A DNA stretch of 13,062 nucleotides, from positions 1 through 13,062 of the forward strand of contig JAHHST010000042.1 of NCBI GenBank assembly GCA_020025055.1. Direction: 5' to 3'. Within the stretch, counting starts at the first letter, position 1. Every line of letters begins with the position of its first letter. The position numbers and the translations under genes were made by a program. The stretch comes from Longicatena sp. Its GTDB lineage: Bacteria; Bacillota_I; Bacilli_A; Erysipelotrichales; Erysipelotrichaceae. Shown here piece by piece: positions 6,446 through 13,023 of the stretch. Below the pieces are notes generated by a model that was given only the letters and a program-made list of their open reading frames with translations, had not been told where the DNA came from and did not search any database.

Positions 6446-7269
6446 TATTCATTTCCCTCCAATTCTTTTAAAGCTTGTTGACATTCTTCAACACTTGGTG
6501 CAACACCATGCCAACCTGCTTTATCTTCCATGAAGGAAACCCCTTTACCTTTTACAGTATTTGCTATGATTGCAGTCGGTTTTCCTGTCATTGTTTTTGC
6601 ACTTTCTAAAGCTTTTATCACTTGTTCAATATCGTTTCCATTTTCAACAGTTAATACATTCCATCCAAAAGCTTTAAATTTATCTTCAAAAGGAGCTGGA
6701 TTCATTACATCACTAACTTTACCATCAATTTGTAATCCATTAAAATCAACAACTGCAACTAAGTTATCTAGATTGTAATGAGCAGCAGACATTGCAGCTT
6801 CCCAAACTTCTCCTTCTTGACATTCCCCATCTCCTAATACAGTATAAACACGATAAGGTAAACCATGATATTTATTAGATAATGCCATACCAACAGCACA
6901 AGAGATTCCTTGTCCTAAAGAACCTGTCGACATATCGACACCTGGTAATAAATTCATACTTGGATGTCCTTGCAAGCGTGAACCTAACTTACGTAAAGTT
7001 AATAATTCTTCTTCTTCTAAAAAACTTTTTTCAGCTAATACTGCATATAATAATGGAGCAGCATGACCTTTTGAAAGAACAAAACGATCACGTTTATTAC
7101 TAGCTAAATTATCTTGATTAATATTCATTTGTGTAAAATAAATTGCTGTTACAATTTCAACAGAAGATAAGCTTCCTCCAGGATGTCCTGAGCCTGCTTC
7201 AGTTACCATTTTCACAATATTTTTACGGATATTGTTTGTGTGTCTTTTTAAGACTGCTAATTCTGACAT
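6445..7269 (-). CDS. Transketolase, N-terminal subunit (split enzyme)
   Basis: 274 residues making up the diphosphate-binding (PP) domain. Signatures: GSGHPGGSLS at 27-36; VLSKGHAAPLLY at 64-75; GHPS at 101-104; STGSLGQG at 114-121; and the thiamine-diphosphate/Mg2+ motif from GDGECQEGE (147-155; Asp148 a metal ligand) through DFN at 176-178. The late part carries NTVKGKGVSFMED (237-249). Together with the downstream subunit it equals one full-length transketolase. Start: upstream in-frame codons reach 7305, but AAGGAGG at 7284-7278 lies 8 nt from the ATG at 7269 and protein alignment of the family begins about there (MSELAVLKRH). First gene of a two-gene operon with its own sigma-A promoter. 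No other pentose-phosphate gene is adjacent. Confidence 0.95.
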   Translation of the reverse strand: MSELAVLKRHTNNIRKNIVKMVTEAGSGHPGGSLSSVEIVTAIYFTQMNINQDNLASNKRDRFVLSKGHAAPLLYAVLAEKSFLEEEELLTLRKLGSRLQGHPSMNLLPGVDMSTGSLGQGISCAVGMALSNKYHGLPYRVYTVLGDGECQEGEVWEAAMSAAHYNLDNLVAVVDFNGLQIDGKVSDVMNPAPFEDKFKAFGWNVLTVENGNDIEQVIKALESAKTMTGKPTAIIANTVKGKGVSFMEDKAGWHGVAPSVEECQQALKELEGNE

Positions 7270-7277
7270 TCCATAGT

Positions 7278-7284
7278 CCTCCTT
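7278..7284 (-). promoter_or_regulatory. Ribosome-binding site that fixes the transketolase N-subunit start
   Basis: AAGGAGG, fully complementary to the 16S tail, 8 nt before the ATG at 7269. Any of the upstream in-frame starts (up to 7305) would bury it in the coding sequence. Confidence 0.8.
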
Positions 7285-7360
7285 CATCATCGCCATGTCT
7301 ATCATATCATAATTTCATCTTTTTAAAAGATAGGAAATTAAAAAGTTCTACAACTTTCGT

Positions 7361-7389
7361 AGTATAATGCATATTTATAAAAAAATCAA
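7361..7389 (-). promoter_or_regulatory. Sigma-A promoter of the transketolase operon
   Basis: Minus strand: -35 TTGATT (7389-7384), 17-nt spacer, -10 TATACT (7366-7361). Predicted start near 7354. A perfect small dyad, AAAGTT/AACTTT with loop CTAC on the plus strand (7342-7357), sits on the start site and could be an operator. Confidence 0.7.
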
Positions 7390-7404
7390 TGTTTTTTCTA
7401 CATT
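7379..7404 (-). terminator. Weak possible terminator after tex
   Basis: On the minus strand a 5-bp stem, AATGT/ACATT (7404-7400 and 7392-7388, loop AGAAAAA), is followed after two bases by seven T (7385-7379). It starts 13 nt past the tex stop. The stem is short and AT-rich and overlaps the -35 of the transketolase promoter, so some read-through from tex into the transketolase genes is likely. Confidence 0.3.
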
Positions 7405-7416
7405 CTTGCTAAAAAA

Positions 7417-9579
7417 TTAATTTTTTTCACAATTTAATGGTAAAAGACTTAATTGTACCTTTTCTTTTTCCATATCAATATTATATACCCATACTTTTAC
7501 AACGTCACCTACAGATACTACTTCACTTGGATGTGTGACTCTTTGCCTTCTCATTTTTGAGATATGTACCAATCCATCTTCATGTAATCCAATATCAACA
7601 AATGCTCCAAAATCCACAACATTTCGCACAACACCTTCTAGCTGATCACCTATATGCAAATCTTCTAATTCTAAGACGTCGCTACGTAACATTGGCGCAT
7701 CATATTGATCACGATAATCTCTTAAAGGTGATTCTAAAGCATCCATAATATCCTGTATCGTATATATATCAGAGTGTAATTCATTCGCAAGACTTTCAAT
7801 AGAAATTCCCTTAAATATTTCTTTTATATTCTCACTACCCATATCTTTTACACCTACATGATATTTTTCCAAAATTTGATTTACTAAATCATAACTTTCC
7901 GGGTGGATAGATGTACGATCTAATGGTTCACTACCATCCTCAATTCGTAAGAAACCCGCTGCTTGTTCAAATGATTTTGCTCCAACTTTAGGAATCTTCT
8001 TCAACTCTTTACGATTTTTAATTTCTCCATGTTCTTCACGATATGCAACAATCGACTTTGCTGTTGCACTAGTTAACCCTGATACATTTTTTAACAATTC
8101 GCAACTTGCTGTATTCACATTTACCCCAACACGATTAACTGCTTTTGCAACTACGAAATCTAAACGTTCTTTTAAACGTTTGGTAGGTAAATCATGTTGA
8201 TATTGCCCTACACCAATCGATTGAGGATCAATTTTAATTAATTCAGCAAGTGGATCAATCACTCTTCGTGCAATAGAAATTGCTGAACGCTGTTCTACCT
8301 GCAAATCAGGAAATTCTTCACGAGCAAGTTTACTTGCGGAATATACAGAAGCTCCAGCTTCACTTACGATTGTATAAGCAACATCTAAATGATATTTACG
8401 AATTAATCCAGCAACAAATGCCTCACTCTCTCGACTTGCTGTTCCATTCCCAATCGCAATAATTTGAATAGGATATGTTTTCAACAAATCTAACATAATT
8501 CCCTCTGCTTCTTTTATTTTTGCATTTGGTTGATGTGGATAAATAACACTAATCTTTAATAATTTTCCTGTTTCATCAATAACAGCTAACTTACAACCTG
8601 TACGAAATGCTGGATCAAAACCTAAAATCATTTTATTCTTCATTGGTGGTTGAAGTAATAATTTTTCTAAATTCATAGAAAATACATCAATCGATTGTTC
8701 ATGTGCTTTTTCACTCAATTCCGAGCGAATCTCTCTTTCAACACTAGGAAATGCTAATCTCTTCAATCCATCAGCAACTGCCTCTTCAATATAAGGAGTT
8801 GCAATACTATTACGTTTTTTTGTAAATTTTGAAATAGCCCAATTTAATTGATACTCTTCATCAAAAGAAATATTTACTTGAATCACTTTTTCTTTTTCTG
8901 CACGATCAATCGCCATAATACGATGACTTGCTAACGTAGATAATCTTTCATGATAGTCATAATAGTTTTTATAAATTTTCTTCACATCTTCGTGTTTCTT
9001 TTTCTCTTTCGTAATAATTTGACCATATTTTTCCATACTATTACGAATACGTTTACGAATTTCAGCATCGTCACTTGCTTTTTCTGCAATGATATCTTTT
9101 GCTCCCTGGATTGCTTCTTCTATTGTTTTTACATCATCCTTAAGATATTTTTTTGCTTCTTCTTCAACACTTCCATTTTTTGGTAATGTAAGCATCCAGT
9201 CCGCAAGTGGTGCAAGACCCTTTGCCTGAGCATCTGTTGCTCTTGTTTTCCGTTTTTGTTGATATGGTCGATAAATATCTTCTACAGCTGATAATTTATC
9301 ACATAACGCAATTTGTTTTTTTATTTCATCTGTTAATTTTCCTTGTTGTTCAATTAATCTTTCTACATCTTCTTTACGTTTTTTTAAATTTTGTTGATAT
9401 GCATAATTTTCTTGAATCACACGAATTTGTTCTTCGTCTAATCCATTTGTCATTTCTTTACGATATCTAGCAATAAAAGGAACTGTATTTCCTTGTTCTA
9501 ACAACTCCAATGTACTCTTTACTTGATGTTCTTTAATATTTAATGATTTTGCAATTGCTACTATAATTTCTTGTTCCAT
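7417..9579 (-). CDS. tex: Tex: RNA-binding transcription accessory protein (S1 domain)
   Basis: 720 residues, full length for the Tex family (bacterial relatives of Spt6). Domains in order: helical N-terminal region (about 1-200, with EQGNTVPFIARYRKEMTNGLDEEQ near residue 28, a strong family signature, and DIYRPYQQKRKTRATDAQAKGL at 101-122); an RNase H-like YqgF fold from 317 (ILGFDPAFRTGCKLAVID) through AIGNGTASRE (375-384) and SEAGASVYSAS (406-416); the region RSAISIARRVIDPLAELIKIDP (431-452) and VGQYQHD (457-463); tandem helix-hairpin-helix at about 484-546 (NVNTASCELL, KIPKVGAKSFEQAAGFLRI); and a C-terminal S1 RNA-binding domain at 641-713 (GVVRNVVDFGAFVDIGLHEDGLVHISKM). It is a cytosolic nucleic-acid-binding factor affecting transcription and RNA turnover. 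Start ATG has AAAGGA 6 nt upstream. It has its own promoter. Confidence 0.96.
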   Translation of the reverse strand: MEQEIIVAIAKSLNIKEHQVKSTLELLEQGNTVPFIARYRKEMTNGLDEEQIRVIQENYAYQQNLKKRKEDVERLIEQQGKLTDEIKKQIALCDKLSAVEDIYRPYQQKRKTRATDAQAKGLAPLADWMLTLPKNGSVEEEAKKYLKDDVKTIEEAIQGAKDIIAEKASDDAEIRKRIRNSMEKYGQIITKEKKKHEDVKKIYKNYYDYHERLSTLASHRIMAIDRAEKEKVIQVNISFDEEYQLNWAISKFTKKRNSIATPYIEEAVADGLKRLAFPSVEREIRSELSEKAHEQSIDVFSMNLEKLLLQPPMKNKMILGFDPAFRTGCKLAVIDETGKLLKISVIYPHQPNAKIKEAEGIMLDLLKTYPIQIIAIGNGTASRESEAFVAGLIRKYHLDVAYTIVSEAGASVYSASKLAREEFPDLQVEQRSAISIARRVIDPLAELIKIDPQSIGVGQYQHDLPTKRLKERLDFVVAKAVNRVGVNVNTASCELLKNVSGLTSATAKSIVAYREEHGEIKNRKELKKIPKVGAKSFEQAAGFLRIEDGSEPLDRTSIHPESYDLVNQILEKYHVGVKDMGSENIKEIFKGISIESLANELHSDIYTIQDIMDALESPLRDYRDQYDAPMLRSDVLELEDLHIGDQLEGVVRNVVDFGAFVDIGLHEDGLVHISKMRRQRVTHPSEVVSVGDVVKVWVYNIDMEKEKVQLSLLPLNCEKN

Positions 9580-9616
9580 GCGAATCCTTTCTTCCTATAT
9601 AACTATTGTATCATTA

Positions 9617-9645
9617 ATTATAGAAGACTCGTACTCTAAAAGCAA
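9617..9645 (-). promoter_or_regulatory. Promoter of tex, with adjacent GGTATACC palindrome
   Basis: Minus strand: -10 TATAAT (9622-9617, perfect), 17-nt spacer, -35 TTGCTT (9645-9640, weak). The perfect palindrome GGTATACC (9646-9653) abuts the -35 on its upstream side and might be a regulator site. No terminator is evident between the upstream Xre-type gene and this promoter, so read-through from that gene is possible. Confidence 0.55.
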
Positions 9646-9687
9646 GGTATACCGTATATTCAGCTATTGTAAAAAAGTATTTTATTT

Positions 9688-10836
9688 CTACTCGTATTTC
9701 TTTTGAAATAAGTTTTCCCATTGTTCTTTCACAAAAGATTCATCATTCATTTTATTTTCAACATACCTATTAAAATTTGTCTCATTTAACTGATTGTTCC
9801 TCCTTAATTCATAATAATGTGGATATTTATTTTCTATAGCACTACGACTTATGCGATACGTACTACCTGTAAATCGATAGGTAATATATTCTACATTATC
9901 AATTAACATAAAAATAGATACTGAATTATAAAGTAAACTTTTATAAACATATGCCGAATCGTTCACATACCAATCACTTATATGATAATTAATGAACAAT
10001 TCTAAATTTTGATCCTCTTTAATTTCAAACACATATCCATATTCTGACAAAGGTAATGCATTAATTAATTGTGCATCATTACTATTATTTCCAATATACT
10101 TATTTTCATAATTTTTTATTTGTTTAAATCCACTTAATTCACGATTAAATGGAGATTTAGGGATGGAATCCATAGAATATTGATGTTTAGAATCAAAAAC
10201 AAAATATTCCTGATTCGTATTTGGATTTATTCTATATACATTATAAAACGGTGCTTGATACATTATCGTATTATCTTTTTCTTTTATATTTATAATATAA
10301 GAAGGTATTCTAGGATTCTCTTTTACTAACGAATAATCGATTCCAATACAGAAAATTACAGAAACAATAAAATATAAAATCGTGCATAAAACTTTTCTTT
10401 TTTTTCCCTTTAGCAACCTAAAGACTCCAATACTAGACATAACACTTCCAACCATTACATAAATACATCCTTTTTCATCTACACAAATAATAGAAAGAAA
10501 ACACATTAAAATACCTAATATAATAAAGCACATACCATAGTATTTATCTTTTTCATATAGCTTTTTATTTGTATAATGTATTGTTGAAAGTATATTTTCC
10601 TCAAAATCTTGTACATGATTTTCTTGAATTCTTTCTCCACTTAAAAACTCATTTATAGTAACATTCAATGTTTCACAAATAGATTCGAATAAAGAAATAT
10701 CGGGCATTCCTCTTCCTGTTTCCCATTTACTAACAGTTCGATCAGAAACACCCAATATTTCCGCAAATTCAGCCTGTGTCATATGTTTTTCTTTGCGACA
10801 TTGTTTTATAAATTTTCCTATTTTTATTTGATCCAT
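9688..10836 (-). CDS. Membrane-anchored Xre-family HTH regulator with DUF4825-like extracytoplasmic domain
   Basis: 382 residues. Residues 5-62 form a canonical HTH_3/Xre DNA-binding domain (IGKFIKQCRKEKHMTQAEFA, then LGVSDRTVSKWETGRGMPDI, with recognition helix around 31-39). Three hydrophobic segments follow (about 101-119, 123-141, 149-167), with the basic loop KGKKRK at 143-148 between the second and third. With the HTH in the cytoplasm, three passes place residues 168-382 outside the membrane. That C-terminal region (YIGNNSNDAQLINALPL at 247-263; LELFINYH; SVSIFMLIDNVEYITYRFTG at 305-324) resembles DUF4825, which is also found on BlaR1/M56-type membrane proteins; this match is by recall. 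Inferred job: one-component envelope sensor that controls transcription directly. Start ATG has AGGAGG 7 nt upstream; a TATAAT lies at 10868-10863. It is divergent from the pentapeptide-repeat gene. Ligand and target are unknown. Confidence 0.85.
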   Translation of the reverse strand: MDQIKIGKFIKQCRKEKHMTQAEFAEILGVSDRTVSKWETGRGMPDISLFESICETLNVTINEFLSGERIQENHVQDFEENILSTIHYTNKKLYEKDKYYGMCFIILGILMCFLSIICVDEKGCIYVMVGSVMSSIGVFRLLKGKKRKVLCTILYFIVSVIFCIGIDYSLVKENPRIPSYIINIKEKDNTIMYQAPFYNVYRINPNTNQEYFVFDSKHQYSMDSIPKSPFNRELSGFKQIKNYENKYIGNNSNDAQLINALPLSEYGYVFEIKEDQNLELFINYHISDWYVNDSAYVYKSLLYNSVSIFMLIDNVEYITYRFTGSTYRISRSAIENKYPHYYELRRNNQLNETNFNRYVENKMNDESFVKEQWENLFQKKYE

Positions 10837-10862
10837 ATGATAACCTCCTATAACGAAATTTT

Positions 10863-10868
10863 ATTATA
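10863..10868 (-). promoter_or_regulatory. -10 element of the membrane HTH regulator gene
   Basis: Perfect TATAAT on the minus strand, about 27 nt before the ATG. The -35 candidates at 16-18 nt spacing (for example TTCGTG) are poor, which suggests either activator dependence or a weak basal promoter. Confidence 0.5.
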
Positions 10869-10896
10869 TTGCCTTTAAAAATAACACGAACTTACC

Positions 10897-10920
10897 GTAG
10901 AGTTTTTCATATTCTACTCT
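10897..10920. promoter_or_regulatory. Interleaved dyad in the divergent regulator/pentapeptide region
   Basis: Two overlapping inverted pairs: GTAGA (10897-10901) with TCTAC (10913-10917), and AGAGT (10899-10903) with ACTCT (10916-10920). They share a centre near 10907-10909. The site lies just upstream of the likely -35 zones of both divergent promoters, a natural place for an Xre-type dimer to bind. Confidence 0.4.
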
Positions 10921-10929
10921 TTTTACCTT

Positions 10930-10955
10930 ATATATGTAATGATATATGTTATACT
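10930..10955 (+). promoter_or_regulatory. Extended -10 promoter of the pentapeptide gene with upstream direct repeats
   Basis: -10 TATACT at 10950-10955 with extended TG (TGTTATACT). No good -35. Instead two exact copies of ATATATGT (10930-10937 and 10942-10949), 12 nt apart, fill the -35 to spacer region directly upstream. Predicted start near 10962, so the leader would be only about 20 nt. Confidence 0.5.
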
Positions 10956-10967
10956 ATCATCAATTAC

Positions 10968-10973
10968 AGGAGG
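10968..10973 (+). promoter_or_regulatory. Ribosome-binding site that fixes the pentapeptide gene start
   Basis: Perfect AGGAGG, 7 nt before the ATG at 10981. A longer in-frame start at 10939 lies upstream of the -10 box and so cannot be used from this promoter. Confidence 0.8.
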
Positions 10974-10980
10974 ATTAATT

Positions 10981-11616
10981 ATGAAATTTGAACAACCACA
11001 TATTCCTGATTTTCTATCTACATCTAATAATTTCATACAATCAATTGATGATGATTCTTATCTTGAACATACTTTATTCTCCCATATTAATATTGATCAT
11101 ATAACGATTCCAAACTTTCATTTAAACTGTGTGTATTTTAAAAATGTTCATTTTGAAAATTGTACATTTGAAAACATTGATATGATTGATGTTATATTCG
11201 AAAATTGCGAATTCACAAATGTCACTTTTAGTGACGGAGCAATCCATAGAACACTCTTCGATAATTGTAGAGCCATGGGAATCCAATTCATCGACAATGT
11301 GATAAAAAATATGCAATTATTAAACTGTAATGCTCGTTACGCTAATATAAGTGGTAGTAGAATTCAACAAACAATATTCAAAAACAGTAATCTAGAAAGT
11401 TCATGCCATATTCAATGCAACTATAAAAATACTGTTTTCTTAGACTGCAATCTTAATGAAAGTGAATTTTATAATACAAATCTTAATCAACTTGATTTTT
11501 CTTCTTGCACAATTGATGGCATTGGAGTTACTCAAGATTTATTAAAAGGAGTCACTATGAATTCTCTTCAAGCAATCCATATGGCAAAATTATTAGGAAT
11601 CATCATCAAAGAATAA
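10981..11616 (+). CDS. Pentapeptide-repeat protein
   Basis: 211 residues. After an N-terminal cap (1-30), residues at every fifth position from 33 to 183 are hydrophobic or aromatic with few exceptions (F33, L48, F53, F58, F63, F73, F78, F83, F93, F103, L113, I123, F133, L138, F153, L158, F163, L168, F173). This is about 31 consecutive pentapeptides without any loop, equal to about 7.5 coils of a right-handed quadrilateral beta-helix. Seven of nine cysteines (61, 76, 96, 116, 146, 156, 176) occupy the same inward i-2 position. A non-repeat helical tail (NSLQAIHMAKLLGIIIKE) closes the fold and could mediate dimerisation. The family includes Qnr/MfpA DNA-gyrase-protecting proteins and many of unknown role; no resistance function is claimed. 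No signal peptide or TM segment, so cytosolic. Divergent from the membrane HTH gene. Confidence 0.9.
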   Translation: MKFEQPHIPDFLSTSNNFIQSIDDDSYLEHTLFSHINIDHITIPNFHLNCVYFKNVHFENCTFENIDMIDVIFENCEFTNVTFSDGAIHRTLFDNCRAMGIQFIDNVIKNMQLLNCNARYANISGSRIQQTIFKNSNLESSCHIQCNYKNTVFLDCNLNESEFYNTNLNQLDFSSCTIDGIGVTQDLLKGVTMNSLQAIHMAKLLGIIIKE

Positions 11617-11665
11617 AGATGAATTTTATTGTTTTAAACATAACACAATAAAATCCATCTTTTTT
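11615..11665. terminator. Long bidirectional terminator between pentapeptide gene and maf
   Basis: Eighteen-bp stem (arms 11615-11632 and 11645-11662) with a 12-nt loop. Its only imperfect position is a C-A mismatch on the plus strand and a G-U wobble on the minus strand. On the plus strand it ends in six T (11660-11665). On the minus strand the tail is TTTATTCTTT, less clean. It overlaps the last bases of the pentapeptide stop codon and lies about 20 nt past the maf stop. Confidence 0.8.
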
Positions 11666-11683
11666 CACTATTCAAGTATAAAA

Positions 11684-12256
11684 TTAATTATTTTCTTCTA
11701 AAATGCTTTTTAGTTCTCTATATAATCTTGCTACAGGCAATCCAACAACATTAAAATAATCTCCTTGAATTTCCTTTACTAAGATTTTTCCATAACCTTG
11801 TATTCCATAAGATCCTGCTTTATCCATAGATTCTCCAGTTTTTATATAAGTATCAATTAAATAATCATCTAAATCATAGAATGTAACATTCGTTACTTCA
11901 TGAAATAGAATTTTTTGATCTTCATATAATATTGCTACACCCGTAATCACTTGATGTGTTTTTCCACTTAAGTTTGCAAGCATTTGTCTTGCGTCCTCTT
12001 TACTTTTTGGTTTTCCTAATGGAATTTCATTTAAAACAACCATCGTATCACATCCAATAACAACATCTTCTTGATGCGTCATAGAAATGTCTTCTGCCTT
12101 GCTCAATGCGATTTGTTCAATTGCAAAAGCTATTGGTAATTGAGTATCTACTTTTTCAGTTGCATTAGAAGCAATACTTATAAATGGGTAACCAACATCT
12201 TTCATTAATTCTTGTCTTCTTGGAGATGCACTTGCTAAAATTAATTTCTTATTCAT
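11684..12256 (-). CDS. maf: Maf-family nucleoside triphosphate pyrophosphatase (dTTP/UTP type)
   Basis: 190 residues, normal length for Maf proteins, which hydrolyse non-canonical or excess nucleoside triphosphates to the monophosphate and pyrophosphate. Signatures: SASPRR at 9-14 (phosphate-binding), GCDTMV at 68-73 with catalytic Asp70, LGKPKSKEDA at 80-89 with Lys82, and DKAGSYGIQGYG at 145-156. The IQG form (Gln153) rather than a CEG-like form points to the dTTP/UTP-preferring subfamily (YhdE-like), not the m7GTP one (YceF-like); this is inference from the motif. Cytosolic. It follows the lit-like gene after only one base. No good ribosome site precedes the ATG (GAGG is about 15 nt away), so translation is probably coupled to the upstream gene. 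Confidence 0.94.
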   Translation of the reverse strand: MNKKLILASASPRRQELMKDVGYPFISIASNATEKVDTQLPIAFAIEQIALSKAEDISMTHQEDVVIGCDTMVVLNEIPLGKPKSKEDARQMLANLSGKTHQVITGVAILYEDQKILFHEVTNVTFYDLDDYLIDTYIKTGESMDKAGSYGIQGYGKILVKEIQGDYFNVVGLPVARLYRELKSILEENN

Positions 12257-12257
12257 C

Positions 12258-12980
12258 TTAATTTAATCCATCCTCTTTTTGAAACATCTTTAATTGATGA
12301 CGTAAATAGACATAGCTTACTGCAAAAATCCCCAAAACGCCTCCCATAAACATAATTACAATATTTTTAACAAGCTTTCCAAAAAAAGCTTCTGGGAATA
12401 AATGAATCATAAAATCTTTTGCAGGATCTAATAACCATAAATCATTTCTAAATAACACTTTGTGGAACATTGTCCAAAATGCATCAAAATCAGCATATGC
12501 CCAGATTGCTAACATTCCAAAAAACATTATAAAGATAATCGATGTTTTAATATAACTTATACTTAATTCTGTCCAAGTTGACTTTTTCAAACGACTAAAC
12601 AATAAAATAAGGCTTAAAATCAATAACACAAAAGCCACATTTCTTATTACTAATGCAAAATGATAAAGTCTTTTTACATCTTCCATGTGTGCTTCTTCCT
12701 TTATGTTAAATGCATTTTGAAGTTTTCCTTGAATTGTGATTTTAACCTTAATATTATTTCTATGATCCTCTAAATAATCCAATAATACATCCGTCACTAA
12801 ATTCAAATCTTTTTTAGTAACTCCAAGTTCTTGGGATGTATTTAATTTTTCATATTGTTGTTGATATAAATCTCTATGAAAACAATTATGTCCAATACTT
12901 GTAACCAATAATATGATAATAATGGATACAGATACTACATACGTTGCTATTATATTTAATTTATTTGTAAATTTACTCAT
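12258..12980 (-). CDS. lit: TIGR01906/DUF1461-family membrane protein, Lit-like lipoprotein transacylase
   Basis: 240 residues with four predicted TM segments (about 10-30, 108-129, 143-163, 204-226) and a large extracytoplasmic loop after the first. Family marks: EAHMEDVKRLY at 96-106 with His98, ahead of TM2; and between TM3 and TM4 the stretch DFDAFWTMFHKVLFRNDLWLLDPAKD at 164-189, then LFPEAFF at 194-200, with His173. The TIGR01906 family includes Lit of Enterococcus and Bacillus, which moves an acyl chain from the glyceryl part of a lipoprotein to its N-terminal cysteine, giving a lyso-form lipoprotein with reduced TLR2 detection. Assignment to that activity here is by family resemblance; not all family members are tested. 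Start ATG has GAGG 7 nt upstream. It forms a two-gene unit with maf. Confidence 0.75.
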   Translation of the reverse strand: MSKFTNKLNIIATYVVSVSIIIILLVTSIGHNCFHRDLYQQQYEKLNTSQELGVTKKDLNLVTDVLLDYLEDHRNNIKVKITIQGKLQNAFNIKEEAHMEDVKRLYHFALVIRNVAFVLLILSLILLFSRLKKSTWTELSISYIKTSIIFIMFFGMLAIWAYADFDAFWTMFHKVLFRNDLWLLDPAKDFMIHLFPEAFFGKLVKNIVIMFMGGVLGIFAVSYVYLRHQLKMFQKEDGLN

Positions 12981-13014
12981 TTAATTTCCTCTATTCTCAC
13001 ACTCAACCATTATT

Positions 13015-13023
13015 ATGATACCA
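13015..13023 (-). promoter_or_regulatory. Extended -10 promoter of the lit-like/maf operon
   Basis: TGGTATCAT on the minus strand (TG-N plus TATCAT, 5 of 6 to consensus) about 34 nt before the start codon. The -35 position is not recognisable. Confidence 0.4.

Noticed and set aside
5525..7269. Transketolase interrupted by a frameshift
   Set aside because: Each half has its own ribosome site and start with a clean TAATG junction, and the break falls between domains as in known two-subunit transketolases.
8950..9470. Two plus-strand frames rich in Phe, Leu and Ile within the tex region
   Set aside because: They are reverse-complement shadows of the Lys/Glu-rich helical N-terminal part of Tex. 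The hydrophobicity is a by-product of AT-rich codons, not real membrane proteins.
10981..11616. Qnr quinolone-resistance gene
   Set aside because: The repeat fold is shared, but Qnr-specific loops and termini are not seen. Resistance cannot be inferred from the fold alone.
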